64,000 bases of DNA from Lysinibacillus sp. G4S2 (GCF_030348505.1 NZ_JAUCFJ010000002.1:3166001-3230000); one strand, 5' to 3'. Positions 45,784-55,045 are shown, numbered from the stretch's first letter. Notes: generated by a model from the sequence alone, not told the origin. Numbers and translations are program-made.

Positions 45784-46397
45784 TATCCTACTATTGGATT
45801 CTTTATCGAATCCTCCGTCACGATTGCATACAAATACACAGCACCAAACCCAAATGGAAAACTAGTTCTTGAATCGAATAACCCATCTGGATAACCGTCC
45901 TCATCAATTTGACACAAGAAACTATATTTATCTTTTTCTAATTCTGTGTAATAATATTCTTCTTCTTGGATAAGGAAGGGGTTTCCTCCATATTTAATAA
46001 AAAAAGGTGTATCGAAAGCTTGTTCTTCACTCACAATAATACCTTCTGATATATAGTGTTTAACTATTCCAAATTCGGTATAAGTAGAAGCCATACTTTC
46101 TTCCGAAATCGGATGTTCGAACACGTACAATGAGCAGTTTGGATAAATATTTTTTGAAACACGATTTTCGTACTCTTTTGGTATAAAGATAGAAATCATG
46201 TTATTTTTATCTACCGGACTTACAAAACAAAGATAGAAGTGATATTCAAATTCAATTTCACTAAAAAGTTCGCTTTTATCGTCGAAATATGCTGGAGCAT
46301 TTCCACCAACCCATCCATTACCAACATTCTGGTTCTTATCTAACTGAAATATAATACTTTCTTTTCGCTCAACTAAAATGTTATTTTTATTCTCCAT
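45768..46397 (-). CDS. DUF1963-like immunity protein, copy 1
   Basis: A 209-residue protein with GWVGGNAPAYFDDKSELFSE, FIPKEYENRVSKNIYPNC, FFIKYGGNPFLIQEEE and FLCQIDEDGYPDG, ending VGYWQYS. KYGG-P and the FLxQID strand are the hallmarks shared with YwqG/DUF1963 proteins. Its paralogue at about 51350-51975 is interrupted by an IS element, which shows what an intact copy looks like. Start ATG at 46397 has only a weak ribosome site. Confidence 0.72.
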   Translation of the reverse strand: MENKNNILVERKESIIFQLDKNQNVGNGWVGGNAPAYFDDKSELFSEIEFEYHFYLCFVSPVDKNNMISIFIPKEYENRVSKNIYPNCSLYVFEHPISEESMASTYTEFGIVKHYISEGIIVSEEQAFDTPFFIKYGGNPFLIQEEEYYYTELEKDKYSFLCQIDEDGYPDGLFDSRTSFPFGFGAVYLYAIVTEDSIKNPIVGYWQYS

Positions 46398-46491
46398 ATT
46401 ATTTATCCAAATAACTTAATTCGGATTTTTCACTCCTTTATATTTAGTTTAATTCCCCATCTCCACATTTATTCTATTTTGAAATACCACG

Positions 46492-46761
46492 CTAAAAATA
46501 CATGGGAAGTGCACCCCTATTTATGAAATCTAGGTAGCTTTCTTCTAGTAAAGTTGAGTTATTTTTATATTTTATTGAAGAAAACGCGGCAATTTCTGTT
46601 TCAAGGTCAATATCTTGTGCATAATAACAAGGTTTAACTGGAACTCCACCATTAAATTGTAAATAATGTTCTTTCAGCTGTTCTGGTAAATTAAATCCCA
46701 ATTTAGTTTCTACATCGTTTAAATCGCTTATTGTTAGTTGAGTAGAACATTCTATAAACAT
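46492..46761 (-). pseudogene. Truncated SUKH immunity gene
   Basis: An 89-residue product starting MFIECSTQLTISDLNDVETK and ending GALPMYF. It aligns over its length with the N-terminal 95 residues of the intact SUKH gene at 57589-58056 (LNDVETKLGFNLPEQLKEHY against LEEVEILLGFQLPQELKNHY; LQFNGGVPVKPC against LQYNGGLPNKPC). It stops where that protein continues with its second half, and no continuation is found in other frames. GGAG precedes the ATG. Confidence 0.7.
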
Positions 46762-47029
46762 CCTCTTCACTCCTCGGAGCTACTTACATGTCATTTTTTC
46801 TTGATTCATTAAGAATTCCCTATTTATAGCCATAAAGTGATTGGGCGCATGGCTAGACAATCTTTTACATCTAGCAAGACATAGTCCGTATTCAGCCTCC
46901 CAAACGCTTACGCCTATATTATTACTAATAATACTATAAATTACTTTGTTTGTAATTCCGGTGAAAGGAAGTCTCTGAATCAGAAACAAAAGTTTCAAGG
47001 CTTTTTACATTTCGGAAGCCGATGTAAAA

Positions 47030-47088
47030 CAAAAAAAACATATGCAAAAGAAGGATTTAATACCTTCTCGCATATGCTTTGAAAAAAA
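47030..47088 (-). terminator. Terminator downstream of the 351-residue gene
   Basis: GCATATGCGAGAAGG and CCTTCTTTTGCATATG arms on the minus strand (about 47040-47082), followed by TTTTTTTTGTTT. Confidence 0.8.
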
Positions 47089-47175
47089 GAGCTTCCCATA
47101 ATGCTGGATAAAAAAATTAAGAATATATATAGTGAAAAATCGTCTTCAACTAACAAACCTAACCTTATAAACTTT

Positions 47176-47326
47176 TTAACAGCTAATATAGTAACCGAAC
47201 TGTTCTTTGATTTCTACAAACTTCAAGTTTAAAGTTAGTTTCCCAAATTTCAATTTATACGCTAAACGACCGCTCCTCATCGATAGCTGCATTGTTGAAG
47301 GATAAACATTTAACGCACTCCATAAT
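47176..47326 (-). other. Possible lost C-terminal tail of the upstream gene
   Basis: Immediately after the stop of the next gene, another frame stays open for about 50 codons (SKLWSALNVYPSTMQLSMRS, then LTLNLKFVEIKEQFGYYISC) to a stop at 47176. It has no own ribosome site. It could be the original tail of the neighbouring protein after a frameshift, or a fragment of another gene. Confidence 0.35.
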
Positions 47327-48382
47327 TTAGAAGAAACTATAGTTAATAATCGGTTCGATATTTTCTACCTTTTCTTCCCTTCTTTGAAGAATATACATAG
47401 GAATTATTTCGTTTCCGAGAGCACCTGACCAAGTACATAGCGAAAGATTAATTTTTTCACCAGCACCTTCCAATTGTATTTTAGGCCATTCTTTTTCTAA
47501 ACATGCAGGCCATGTAAGCAATTCGTCGCCAGGAATAATCGATAACTCCTTTATCTCTTTTTTAATCTTATAGGTCCCACTGACTATGCATTCATCAAAT
47601 ATAATTGAATTATTCATCGCTTGAATATAATAATGCCAAGGTTTAATCCCCCAAGTAATAATCAGCATACCTTCTTCAAAACATTTATCAACTAAATCGG
47701 TTGTAGTAAATAAATCAACAAGATTATTTGGCCCATTACCAACTTCATTGCTTATAAATTCACTAAATAGCTTAAGATCGACCATAAAAAAACCTAGATT
47801 CCCCAAGCTTCCGTAAACAGAAGAATTAGCAAGCTTTTTGTTTCTATGAATTTCAATAGAGTTTCTAAATATCAGCACATAAACCGTAATTGTATCAATT
47901 TTTTGTTCATAATCTGTAAAATACTGAGGGGCTTCAGATGATAAAAAATCAGGCTGATGAATCCCTTGTCGAAAAACTTGAATCTTCATATCATATTTTC
48001 CGTTTAATTCTATACAATCCTTCAGATAAGAATTTTCCCCTTGTAATATCCCATCCCTTAGAGCTTGTTGAATAGTCTCACTTTCGTTATTATTAAGTAA
48101 CTCGAATTCATTTTCATATGTATAGCGAATAAAATCTCTTTCCAAAAACGATACATTTTCATACATTATTTCTTTTATTTGTTCACCTAATGTAGTGGGG
48201 TCCAACAATAATTGGTTTTCATTTCTCACTTCTTCAACAATCAATTTAAACCTACAAATATCATATTCGCTAATAGCATCATTAAAAGGGATTTCTAGTG
48301 TTAAACCTTTAGTTTGCAATTGTGCATTTTTTAAATGACTGGAACAATAACCTTGTTCCAACCACAAAGCCGTATTTTTCAT
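47327..48382 (-). CDS. Hypothetical protein of the immunity array
   Basis: A 351-residue soluble protein, the largest of the array. ATG at 48382 behind AGAGGTGAAATTA is preferred to one six codons upstream. Segments such as ALWLEQGYCSSHLKNAQLQT, VYGSLGNLGFFMVDLKLFSE and LSLCTWSGALGNEIIPMYIL suggest a beta-rich regulator-like or immunity protein, but I recognise no family. The frame just beyond its stop stays open in another phase (47176-47326), so the C-terminus may be altered. Confidence 0.65.
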   Translation of the reverse strand: MKNTALWLEQGYCSSHLKNAQLQTKGLTLEIPFNDAISEYDICRFKLIVEEVRNENQLLLDPTTLGEQIKEIMYENVSFLERDFIRYTYENEFELLNNNESETIQQALRDGILQGENSYLKDCIELNGKYDMKIQVFRQGIHQPDFLSSEAPQYFTDYEQKIDTITVYVLIFRNSIEIHRNKKLANSSVYGSLGNLGFFMVDLKLFSEFISNEVGNGPNNLVDLFTTTDLVDKCFEEGMLIITWGIKPWHYYIQAMNNSIIFDECIVSGTYKIKKEIKELSIIPGDELLTWPACLEKEWPKIQLEGAGEKINLSLCTWSGALGNEIIPMYILQRREEKVENIEPIINYSFF

Positions 48383-48584
48383 TAATTTCACCTCTGACAT
48401 AGAATTAGATGCCTTTTTGAAAGTTTTCCAAAAGGTAAATAATCAATATTTTAGTTAAATGAAAAAGTAGCATTATAATCCAAATTCTTATGATTTATGC
48501 TTCTCTTTTTGGGCTCTACAAGTACACCTTCCAAATAATACCTTAGTAGTATCAAAAAATCAGTAGACCCGTTCAATACCGTTT

Positions 48585-49208
48585 TTACGAAGAAATAATA
48601 TCAATATATTCTTTATATTCTAAAGGAATTGGTCTATCAAAAATCAAATCTTTTAAAGGATCTACATTTTTCCCAAACTTATAACAAAGATATAATCGTT
48701 CATTAAATTCTGCATAAATCCTGACATTGGTTAATTCATATTTATCTATGGTCTCGCTATCTATTACAGGAATTGAAGGCATAATTATTTTAGTTTTATA
48801 ACTACCTGTAGACATATATTCTTCTATTAACCTCCCCCCACCTTGACCCAGTATCAATACTTTCCGCTCATTTGTCGTTCCTTCCCATACAGTAACATGT
48901 CTACTTCCCATACCTAAAGATTCTATTTTATATTTTGAAAGTTCGAAATTTGTAAGGGGTTTTATGCTTTGTTTATAAATATTACTATTCTTAATAAACT
49001 GTCTTGTTACAGTCGTACTAAATAAAATAGGAACTTCGTTTAAATTAACATCCCCCCAATTATTATCGTCACTGTATAAATCAAAAATCAGTAATTGAGC
49101 TTTATTAATCATTTGTGCTAAAACATAAATATTGTTCTTCCTATCTTCATCTTTGCACCTTGTTTCTATACTAATGACTTGATTCGCTTTCCAAATATTT
49201 TTCGTCAT
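48585..49208 (-). CDS. Imm26-like immunity protein, copy 1
   Basis: A 207-residue protein with an N-terminal WKANQVISIETRCKDEDRKN-type strand pair, NIYVLAQMINKAQLLIFDLYS and PILFSTTVTRQF, a layout like Imm26 (entry of a beta-barrel that begins 'W..G..fsi....y..aQ'). It resembles the gene at 58710-59321 in order of blocks. GAGGATTTAGAAATT precedes the ATG. It overlaps the preceding HEAT-like gene by 38 bp. Confidence 0.6.
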   Translation of the reverse strand: MTKNIWKANQVISIETRCKDEDRKNNIYVLAQMINKAQLLIFDLYSDDNNWGDVNLNEVPILFSTTVTRQFIKNSNIYKQSIKPLTNFELSKYKIESLGMGSRHVTVWEGTTNERKVLILGQGGGRLIEEYMSTGSYKTKIIMPSIPVIDSETIDKYELTNVRIYAEFNERLYLCYKFGKNVDPLKDLIFDRPIPLEYKEYIDIISS

Positions 49209-49809
49209 AATTTCTAAATCCTCTTTTCAACTTCTCTATTACATCTACATAACGATTATGTGTGGTTATATCTAGTTTTGAAGAATTAATATATTTAGTC
49301 AAAGTGTCAGTAATAATTTCTATTTTATCACTAGGAATTTCATTAATTTTCTTTTCAATTACAAATAAAAAATTGTCCATGGAATATACTTTAGGTGGAA
49401 TCTTTGCAGTCGAAATAATATAATCCCATTTCCCTTCATATTTATCAAATTGAGGCATGGATATTATTCGTGATGCGACTACGAACTTTATCTCATTACT
49501 ATTAGACTCGATATGTTTAGACAAAAAATCGTAGATCTCTGGGGTATTAACATTATATCTTTGAGAAATTCTCGTTATCGCCCTTAAAAACCAAACTAAA
49601 ATTTTTTCATCGGAGTCATATTTGCATGCTATTTCCACTAATTTTTCAACAATGAACGTATCTGAAAAGAAGGAAATTGTCTCAACTCCCATCTCCACAC
49701 ATGTTTCTTTATTAATTTTCTTTATTAGTGGCAGAACTTCGCTTGGTGAAGTCACTTCTAATTCATCCAGTAATTTCAAAAATTCTTTGCCATATTCTAA
49801 CTTGGACAT
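49171..49809 (-). CDS. Helical (HEAT-like) immunity-type protein
   Basis: A 212-residue all-helical protein (LVEIACKYDSDEKILVWFLR, KHIESNSNEIKFVVASRIIS) with repeats of helix pairs reminiscent of HEAT-like immunity proteins (for example Imm30-like), though the family is not certain. GGGGGGATTAA precedes the ATG. Its start directly abuts the stop codon of a gene remnant and its end overlaps the Imm26-like gene by 38 bp. Confidence 0.65.
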   Translation of the reverse strand: MSKLEYGKEFLKLLDELEVTSPSEVLPLIKKINKETCVEMGVETISFFSDTFIVEKLVEIACKYDSDEKILVWFLRAITRISQRYNVNTPEIYDFLSKHIESNSNEIKFVVASRIISMPQFDKYEGKWDYIISTAKIPPKVYSMDNFLFVIEKKINEIPSDKIEIITDTLTKYINSSKLDITTHNRYVDVIEKLKRGFRNYDEKYLESESSH

Positions 49810-50003
49810 TTAATCCCCCCATGCCAATGTAATGTTTTCCCCTTTTCCTTGGATCTTATCAATATCCGTCCAATTAATTTTGTTCTCACGCATAAAGCGG
49901 CTACAAAAGGTGTAGACAAAAGAGCATGCGTATGTTTATCTTTTGTCATGTTTCACGAGAACTGCCAATATCCAACAACAGAATTGATACTATGTCAAGA
50001 AAA
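49810..50003 (-). pseudogene. Gene remnants at the distal flank of the IS element
   Basis: Two pieces are readable. Next to the IS, frame 49953-49994 ends SINSVVGYWQFS and a stop, matching the C-terminus of DUF1963-like copy 1 (VGYWQYS). Beyond it, a start-less frame 49810-49935 ends INWTDIDKIQGKGENITLAW-GD and a stop that abuts the next ATG. Both look like tails of lost genes. Confidence 0.6.
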
Positions 50004-50118
50004 TGGACAGGGAAAATTGAGATTTTGCTTTAAATCTAAGCGCGCTATCGCTTGCTCGCCTCACAAATAATTTAAGGGGCGTAACCCTTAAATTATTTGT
50101 GAGGTTAAAAGGGTTTAA

Positions 50119-50961
50119 TTATATGACCTTAGTTTTTTGTGAAGTTTTGAAATATTGCTTTTCGTATGCAATGGGCGACATATAATTTGTAAAAGAATGG
50201 ATACGCTTGTAGTTATAAAAACTAACGATGTATTCAATGATACTTTTCTTGGCCTGATCTCTCGTTTTATACTTTTCATGAAAAACTAACTCTCTTTTGA
50301 TGACGCTATGAAATGACTCGATACATGCATTATCGTAACAGTTTCCTTTTCTACTCATACTTGTAATCATTCTGTTAGTTCGTAACACTTGTTGGTATTC
50401 CTTCGACGCATACTGGCTCCCACGATCTGAATGATGAATGAGCCCAGGCGTTGGAGTCTGAGTTCTGATTGCTCGTTTTAAGGCGAGGATCACTAATTCC
50501 TTTGTCATTCTCTCATCCATTGCCCAACCGATGATTCGTCTTGAAAACAACTCCATAATCGTTGCTAGATAGAGCCAACCTTCACTGGTCCATATATACG
50601 TAATGTCAGCTACCCACGCTTGTCCAGGGCGTTCTACTTTAAATTGTTGGTCTAATAGATTTGGATATACTGGTAGATTATGTTTTGAATTCGTCGTCGC
50701 TTTGTATTTTTTCACTGTTTTTGAGCGAATGCCTTCTTCTTTCATAATTCGCGATACTGTTTTTTGCGATACAGAGACTCCTTCTGAATTCAATTGTTTT
50801 GTAATTTTCGGACTACCATAATTTCTTCTTGAGTCCAAATACACTCGTTTTATTTGGCTGGTTAACTTTTCTTTCCGTTCTTTTTGATTACTCTTTGGTC
50901 GGTTCAGCCACTCGTAGTAACCACTTCTTGAAACACCTAATACTTCGCACATCTTTGCCAC
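50119..50961 (-). CDS. IS3-family transposase OrfB
   Basis: DDE integrase-type transposase, 280 residues from the ATG at 50961, probably made as an OrfAB fusion by -1 frameshifting. The HTH_21 segment (YYEWLNRPKSNQKERK), the catalytic Asp in WVADITYIWTSEGWLYLATI, the second Asp in LIHHSDRGSQYAS and the Glu in DNACIESFHSVIKREL are intact. It appears functional. Confidence 0.94.
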   Translation of the reverse strand: MAKMCEVLGVSRSGYYEWLNRPKSNQKERKEKLTSQIKRVYLDSRRNYGSPKITKQLNSEGVSVSQKTVSRIMKEEGIRSKTVKKYKATTNSKHNLPVYPNLLDQQFKVERPGQAWVADITYIWTSEGWLYLATIMELFSRRIIGWAMDERMTKELVILALKRAIRTQTPTPGLIHHSDRGSQYASKEYQQVLRTNRMITSMSRKGNCYDNACIESFHSVIKRELVFHEKYKTRDQAKKSIIEYIVSFYNYKRIHSFTNYMSPIAYEKQYFKTSQKTKVI

Positions 50962-50999
50962 ACGGAATTCGTGTCGGTGCTGTTGAATAAAGTTGTAAA

Positions 51000-51290
51000 T
51001 TACTTCCGGTCTTTCGCAAAGATGCCCATAGCCTTTTTTAAGATGGCATTTTCCTCTTCTAGGTCACGTATTCTTTTTTCTAATTCTTTATTTTCCTTAT
51101 CCTCAGGCTTTAAATTCCCACTACCAACAAATGCAACTTCGCCATCTTTACTAAATTTCTTTACCCAATTGTGTAATGTCTGTTCTGCAAGATCCAGCTC
51201 ACGTGCAACCTCAGCAACTCTCTTGCCACTTTCAACTAATTGTACTGCCTCTAATTTAAATTCTTTGTCATAACTTTTTCGTTTTGTCAT
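51000..51290 (-). CDS. IS3-family transposase OrfA
   Basis: A 96-residue DNA-binding protein starting MTKRKSYDKEFKLEAVQLVE (HTH_Tnp_1) with a C-terminal leucine-zipper-like coil (ELEKRIRDLEEENAILKKAM). GGAGTG precedes the ATG at 51290. The end overlaps the zero-to-minus-one shift into OrfB at the AAAAAAG site, giving the normal OrfAB arrangement. Confidence 0.92.
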   Translation of the reverse strand: MTKRKSYDKEFKLEAVQLVESGKRVAEVARELDLAEQTLHNWVKKFSKDGEVAFVGSGNLKPEDKENKELEKRIRDLEEENAILKKAMGIFAKDRK

Positions 51291-51355
51291 CTTAGACACT
51301 CCTAGTAAATTGTTAAGATTATTATACTTTATAAACTCCCAATTCTCTGTGTCCA

Positions 51356-51975
51356 TTATTTAGACTAACATCAGAATTTGTAACATTCTCTTCCGTAATT
51401 TGTGCATATATGTATATGGCACCATATGAAAATGGATAGTTCCCATGAATAAAATCATCTTCTTCTGGATACCCTTGTTCATCAATCTGAAATAAAAACT
51501 CAAACGAATCAGCTACTAAATCTTTAGTATAAAAGTTTTTATTTTGGATGTGTTCAGGAGTTCCGCCAAATTTCACTAAAAATATTTGATTATCAATTAT
51601 GTCGTTATTTATTACTTCACAATCACCAATCGCATATTTCTTCATATTTGGATTAATGAACATATCTGTGCTACTTTCATAAGATACAGGGTGTTCGATT
51701 AGTAGAACTGCACAATTAGGATACTTGTTATTTTCTAAGTATTCATCATATTCTCTAGGGAAAAAAATTGTAAACATCATTGTTGGATTTAGCGGATTAA
51801 CTAATGATAAGAAAAAGTAATAGTTAGAACCATATTTACTTTGAAAATCTTTCTGATCATCAAAGTACGCTGGGGCATTCCCACCAATCCAACTAGTATC
51901 ACCATCAGTGAATTTTCTCCCCATAAAAATCAGCGCGTTTGATCTATCTCTCAATAAACTTTTAAAATTCCCCAT
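51356..51975 (-). pseudogene. DUF1963-like immunity protein, copy 2, interrupted by IS3
   Basis: From ATG at 51975 the product reads MGNFKSLLRDRSNALIFMGR, SWIGGNAPAYFDDQKDFQSK, FFPREYDEYLENNKYPNC, VKFGGTPEHIQNKNFY and FLFQIDEQGYPEEDDF. It parallels copy 1 at 45768-46397 in every block. Its frame enters the IS at 51355 after GAIYIYAQITEENVTNSDVS and picks up IS-encoded residues instead of its natural VGYWQ tail. Only about 10-15 native residues are lost, so function may persist. Confidence 0.78.
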
Positions 51976-52079
51976 CGACTGGCTTCTTCCCCTTTCCAAG
52001 CATTACAAAGAATGAGACGTTCATGAATCATGATTACTTTACATTCAAATCGTTCATCTCTTTTACCTGGAAGTGCTGC
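51951..52079 (-). pseudogene. C-terminal remnant of an unidentified gene
   Basis: A start-less frame of 42 codons reads RDERFECKVIMIHERLILCN, then AWKGEEASRWGILKVY and a stop, overlapping the start of the DUF1963-like copy 2. It looks like the end of a lost protein. The family is not recognised. The adjoining stretch to 52282 holds nothing further. Confidence 0.5.
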
Positions 52080-52282
52080 CTACTTCCTTAAACAAACGAA
52101 AATGTTCATATTGGTTTTGACATTTATAACTGTTGAGAAGTCCATCACTCACATGCCTAAATTATACCAATTCTCTAAGATAAATATCTATTTAGGCATT
52201 AACCAAACCTATCAAATTATTATGGTGTCAGTGTTGTTTATATTTCAATTCATTAAGAAGAGCAGCCAAATTTTATTGATCA

Positions 52283-53092
52283 TTACATAAACAATTTTTG
52301 TAATTCCTCATATTCATCAAACCAAAATTTTAGTGCATCTTGATTTATACCGTCTCTCCCTTTCCACCAATCCACGGGATATAACCAATCTGAGCTATGT
52401 CTAGATCTTGGGGCCAAACCAAGATTTGTGAATTGATGTAAAAAACCTTTATGCTCTTCTGTTTCTAAAATACTACAAAAACCAAGAGTCTCCAGTAATG
52501 CTTTTCTTTGTTCTTTATTTGATTTAAATCCTTCAATTTTTCCAATCTTTTTTTGAACCTTAGATGGTGTATCATTGCTTTCAGCATTCCTAATGATCTC
52601 AATAATAGATTGAAAGATATCAAAATCTTTTATTATCGGCCTTACATGCGGAAGCTTATTATGCTGTTGAAGTATAAAAGCCAAATGATATATTCTTCCG
52701 CTAATAATTGCTCCTATATTAAACCGAATACTATTTATAAACGAAAAATCAACTAACTCGTTCGGTCTACTTGAACAAACAATACAATTTGCCCCATTAG
52801 ACTCTTCGGAATGTTTTGGAAACACTTTCAAAATGTTATATGCTGATAACCCACTTCTCCAATCTAAACGACCTGAACTTAAACTTGATAGAAATAGATC
52901 TGTCATATTTTTCTTCTTACACTTATTTAACTCTTGAAAAGCAAATTCTATTGTTTCATCATGTGTTTGAGTAATACTGTCAAACATATAACCTGCATCC
53001 TTAGCAAATTGAAAGTCCTCCTCTGAAGTTTCATCTGGATGAAGTAAGTCGTATTCCGATAAAATTTTGAGAGCCTTTTTATTCAACTCCAT
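52283..53092 (-). CDS. Hypothetical protein of the immunity array
   Basis: A 269-residue soluble protein starting MELNKKALKILSEYDLLHPD. It has a Cys pair in ANCIVCSSRPNE, a helical middle (SGRIYHLAFILQQHNKLPHV) and an aromatic C-terminal part (SDWLYPVDWWKGRDGINQD). No family is recognised. AGGAACCTAA precedes the ATG at 53092. Intact and AT-rich like its neighbours. Confidence 0.68.
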   Translation of the reverse strand: MELNKKALKILSEYDLLHPDETSEEDFQFAKDAGYMFDSITQTHDETIEFAFQELNKCKKKNMTDLFLSSLSSGRLDWRSGLSAYNILKVFPKHSEESNGANCIVCSSRPNELVDFSFINSIRFNIGAIISGRIYHLAFILQQHNKLPHVRPIIKDFDIFQSIIEIIRNAESNDTPSKVQKKIGKIEGFKSNKEQRKALLETLGFCSILETEEHKGFLHQFTNLGLAPRSRHSSDWLYPVDWWKGRDGINQDALKFWFDEYEELQKLFM

Positions 53093-53225
53093 TTAGGTTC
53101 CTACTTTCTATCCGTTTCTATTAAAATTTTATTCATCAAAAGGCATTTCACTTTCTGATTTGCACACTATCAAAGCGATATGCAGTCTCGTCTAGCTGTT
53201 TTGATTTCTCATATTATGATAAAAA

Positions 53226-53292
53226 TAAATATTTCAAACACAAAAAACACATGTAAGGAAAAGGTTATGCGTTTTCTTTACATGTGTTTTTT
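53226..53292 (-). terminator. Terminator of the 121-residue gene
   Basis: ACACATGTAAAGAAAACGC and ACCTTTTCCTTACATGTGT arms on the minus strand followed by TTTTTTGTG. The upstream arm overlaps the gene's 3' end. Confidence 0.75.
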
Positions 53293-53630
53293 ATTTCAAG
53301 TATTTCATATACAATAATCCCTCCAAGCCCTATTGAAGAATCAAAATAAGAAATTTGATAACTACTCATCATAAAACTATTTAACTCTGGATATTCTTCC
53401 AATAAAAATTCAGGAATCATTTTTCCGTCAAACGTTGAAAATTCAAATATGACATTTTGCTGTTCAAAGGAAGTGAGTTTCCAAAAGATAGGGTTAACAA
53501 AAGTAATTACGTTACCAATATTATTCATAAGCGAAAGATATAATTCTAAACTATCTTTATTTTTCTTTATACAATAAATCTCTGCATCATGGAATTTTTC
53601 ATTGGTAGACTCTCGCAATACATTCACCAA
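53265..53630 (-). CDS. Imm50-like hypothetical protein
   Basis: A 121-residue beta-rich protein. KFHDAEIYCIKKNKDSLELY and EQQNVIFEFSTFDGKMIPEF resemble the 'hDaei...l.l....' start and later strands of Imm50-type proteins, but the match is loose. The start is TTG or GTG near 53630 with a weak ribosome site. The stop overlaps the terminator stem. Confidence 0.5.
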   Translation of the reverse strand: MVNVLRESTNEKFHDAEIYCIKKNKDSLELYLSLMNNIGNVITFVNPIFWKLTSFEQQNVIFEFSTFDGKMIPEFLLEEYPELNSFMMSSYQISYFDSSIGLGGIIVYEILEIKNTCKENA

Positions 53631-53740
53631 CTTTCATCAAGAGCCATTTTTGCCTCAGAAGAGAATTACCAATCGTGGTGTTATTTACATTTATTCCATA
53701 TGTATTCAATTCACTTAAAGATAAAGTCTTCAATAACATC

Positions 53741-53890
53741 CTAATCAGAAATTATTCCTCTCTCTTTCAAAAACAAAACCCAATCATCCTTTTCAGAATT
53801 CGGGATAACCTTACAATATCCAGATCCAAAAACATAGTTTCTTAAAAAGGAACCTTCTTTTAGGCAATCTAAAATTTTTTTAATAAATTA
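53741..53890 (-). pseudogene. C-terminal remnant of an unidentified gene
   Basis: A start-less frame reads LKKILDCLKEGSFLRNYVFG, then SGYCKVIPNSEKDDWVLFLK and ERGIISD to a stop at 53741. It is protein-like and probably the tail of a decayed array member. The remainder of the 340-bp gap 53631-53971 contains nothing I can identify. Confidence 0.5.
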
Positions 53891-53971
53891 TTATAGTTTT
53901 TTTTGCTTTTTAAAAATCTTTAAGTGAGATTTTGTATCCGGATTACCTTATGTTTGTAACTCTGTTTTGAA

Positions 53972-54568
53972 TCAATTAACTTTTCGATTTTCTGGATCGA
54001 CTACAAAATTATACTCATCGATACTCTTTGTAAAATCAAAGTGGAGTAGCTTTTCAGTAGCGTTAAAATTAAAAATATAGCCAAAGTCATTATTTGATTT
54101 CAAATTATTCCCACAGTAACCTGTTATTCTAACAGAGTAATTGTTCTTCGAAATCTGCACACTGTTACAATTGTCGTAACCCTCATCTTTTATATCTTCG
54201 TAGTTTAAGTAATAATTTTTATCCCAATCAATAATAGCAGAGATATCCGATATAATAAGATTTCCACTAGTAACTTGTAATGGAAAAGGGTTTGTCTTGA
54301 AGATATGATTTTTTTCAGGTATCACAGTATTATCCTGTTCAAGGTTAATTATTATTTGATAGTGATCATCGAGTTCTGGAATTTCGTATATCGGAATAAT
54401 GCAGCCTTGAGAAATTACTTCCTGACCTATTTTTTCATTGTCACAAAAAAGTTTTAGCAAATCGCTTTCGACAATGTTATTTTTCTCTAAATAGTTATTT
54501 AAAGTTAAAGGATCAAACATTACTAGCCCAGGAGCATATAACATCAATTTTAATTTTTTCATCACCAT
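53972..54568 (-). CDS. Hypothetical protein of the immunity array
   Basis: A 198-residue soluble beta-rich protein. ATG at 54568 behind AAGGGTTGGTA is chosen from three close starts. MLYAPGLVMFDPLTLNNYLE, FPLQVTSGNLIISDISAIID and YSVRITGYCGNNLKSNNDFG are notable segments. No family is recognised. Confidence 0.62.
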   Translation of the reverse strand: MVMKKLKLMLYAPGLVMFDPLTLNNYLEKNNIVESDLLKLFCDNEKIGQEVISQGCIIPIYEIPELDDHYQIIINLEQDNTVIPEKNHIFKTNPFPLQVTSGNLIISDISAIIDWDKNYYLNYEDIKDEGYDNCNSVQISKNNYSVRITGYCGNNLKSNNDFGYIFNFNATEKLLHFDFTKSIDEYNFVVDPENRKVN

Positions 54569-54644
54569 TACCAACCCTTTTTTACAATTCTTTACAAATA
54601 TTACCCACTAATTTTCCATCATCCATATTTTACAAGATCATAGT

Positions 54645-55045
54645 CTATTCTAATTGGGAACATTCATATAATAAATTATTTTTAAAGTCATCCGCAGATA
54701 CTCTTATAACTTCTTCATCTTCTGGAACTTTGAATACAACTACATGCGTTCCGTCTTCACACAGATTAGGTAATATTTCATCTAAAAGTGTATCTATATG
54801 TATTTTTTTAGTTTTACAGTTTTCCCATTCATCTTCTATACATTTCATAGCATATTCTTCAAATAGCCAAATAGGCATAGAAAGATTTCCTTCTTTATCT
54901 GATGTAGTAACAAACCCTTCATTTAATATTAAAGTCCACGGCTCTTCCCAGTCTGCAATTCGTTTTACAGAATAAACATATCGATCTTTAGCCGATTTTT
55001 TATCATGGCTTTAAATTCTGGACTTGCTTCAAATTCATTTCCCAT
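54645..55045 (-). pseudogene. DUF2750 gene frameshifted in an A-tract
   Basis: ATG at 55045 opens MGNEFEASPEFKAMIKNR, then the frame fails. One base earlier in phase the sequence continues KSAKDRYVYSVKRIADWEEP, WTLILNEGFVTTSDKEGNLS, MPIWLFEEYAMKCIEDEWEN and on to the stop at 54645. The break is at a run of six A (about 54996-55001), where seven A would restore MIKKSAKDRYVYS, a typical DUF2750 start. DUF2750 proteins are about 115-130 residues and are common in immunity arrays. The 77-codon intact frame is only the C-terminal part. Confidence 0.8.

Larger units (their letters stand above)
50004..51355 (-). mobile_element. IS3-family insertion sequence (IS150-like)
   Basis: A 1352-bp element with terminal repeats TGGACACAGAGAATTGGGAG at 51355 and, at 50004, its imperfect inverse TGGACAGGGAAAATTGAG. 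It carries orfA and orfB in overlapping frames with an AAAAAAG slippery sequence at 51033-51039. A perfect 19-bp inverted repeat near the orfB end (about 50062-50106) may act as terminator. Flanking bases (GAAAA and TTATT) do not form a target duplication. Confidence 0.92.

Noticed and set aside
46780..46998. 72-codon minus-strand frame upstream of the truncated SUKH gene
   Set aside because: No ribosome site, unusual composition and no family. It may be relic sequence.
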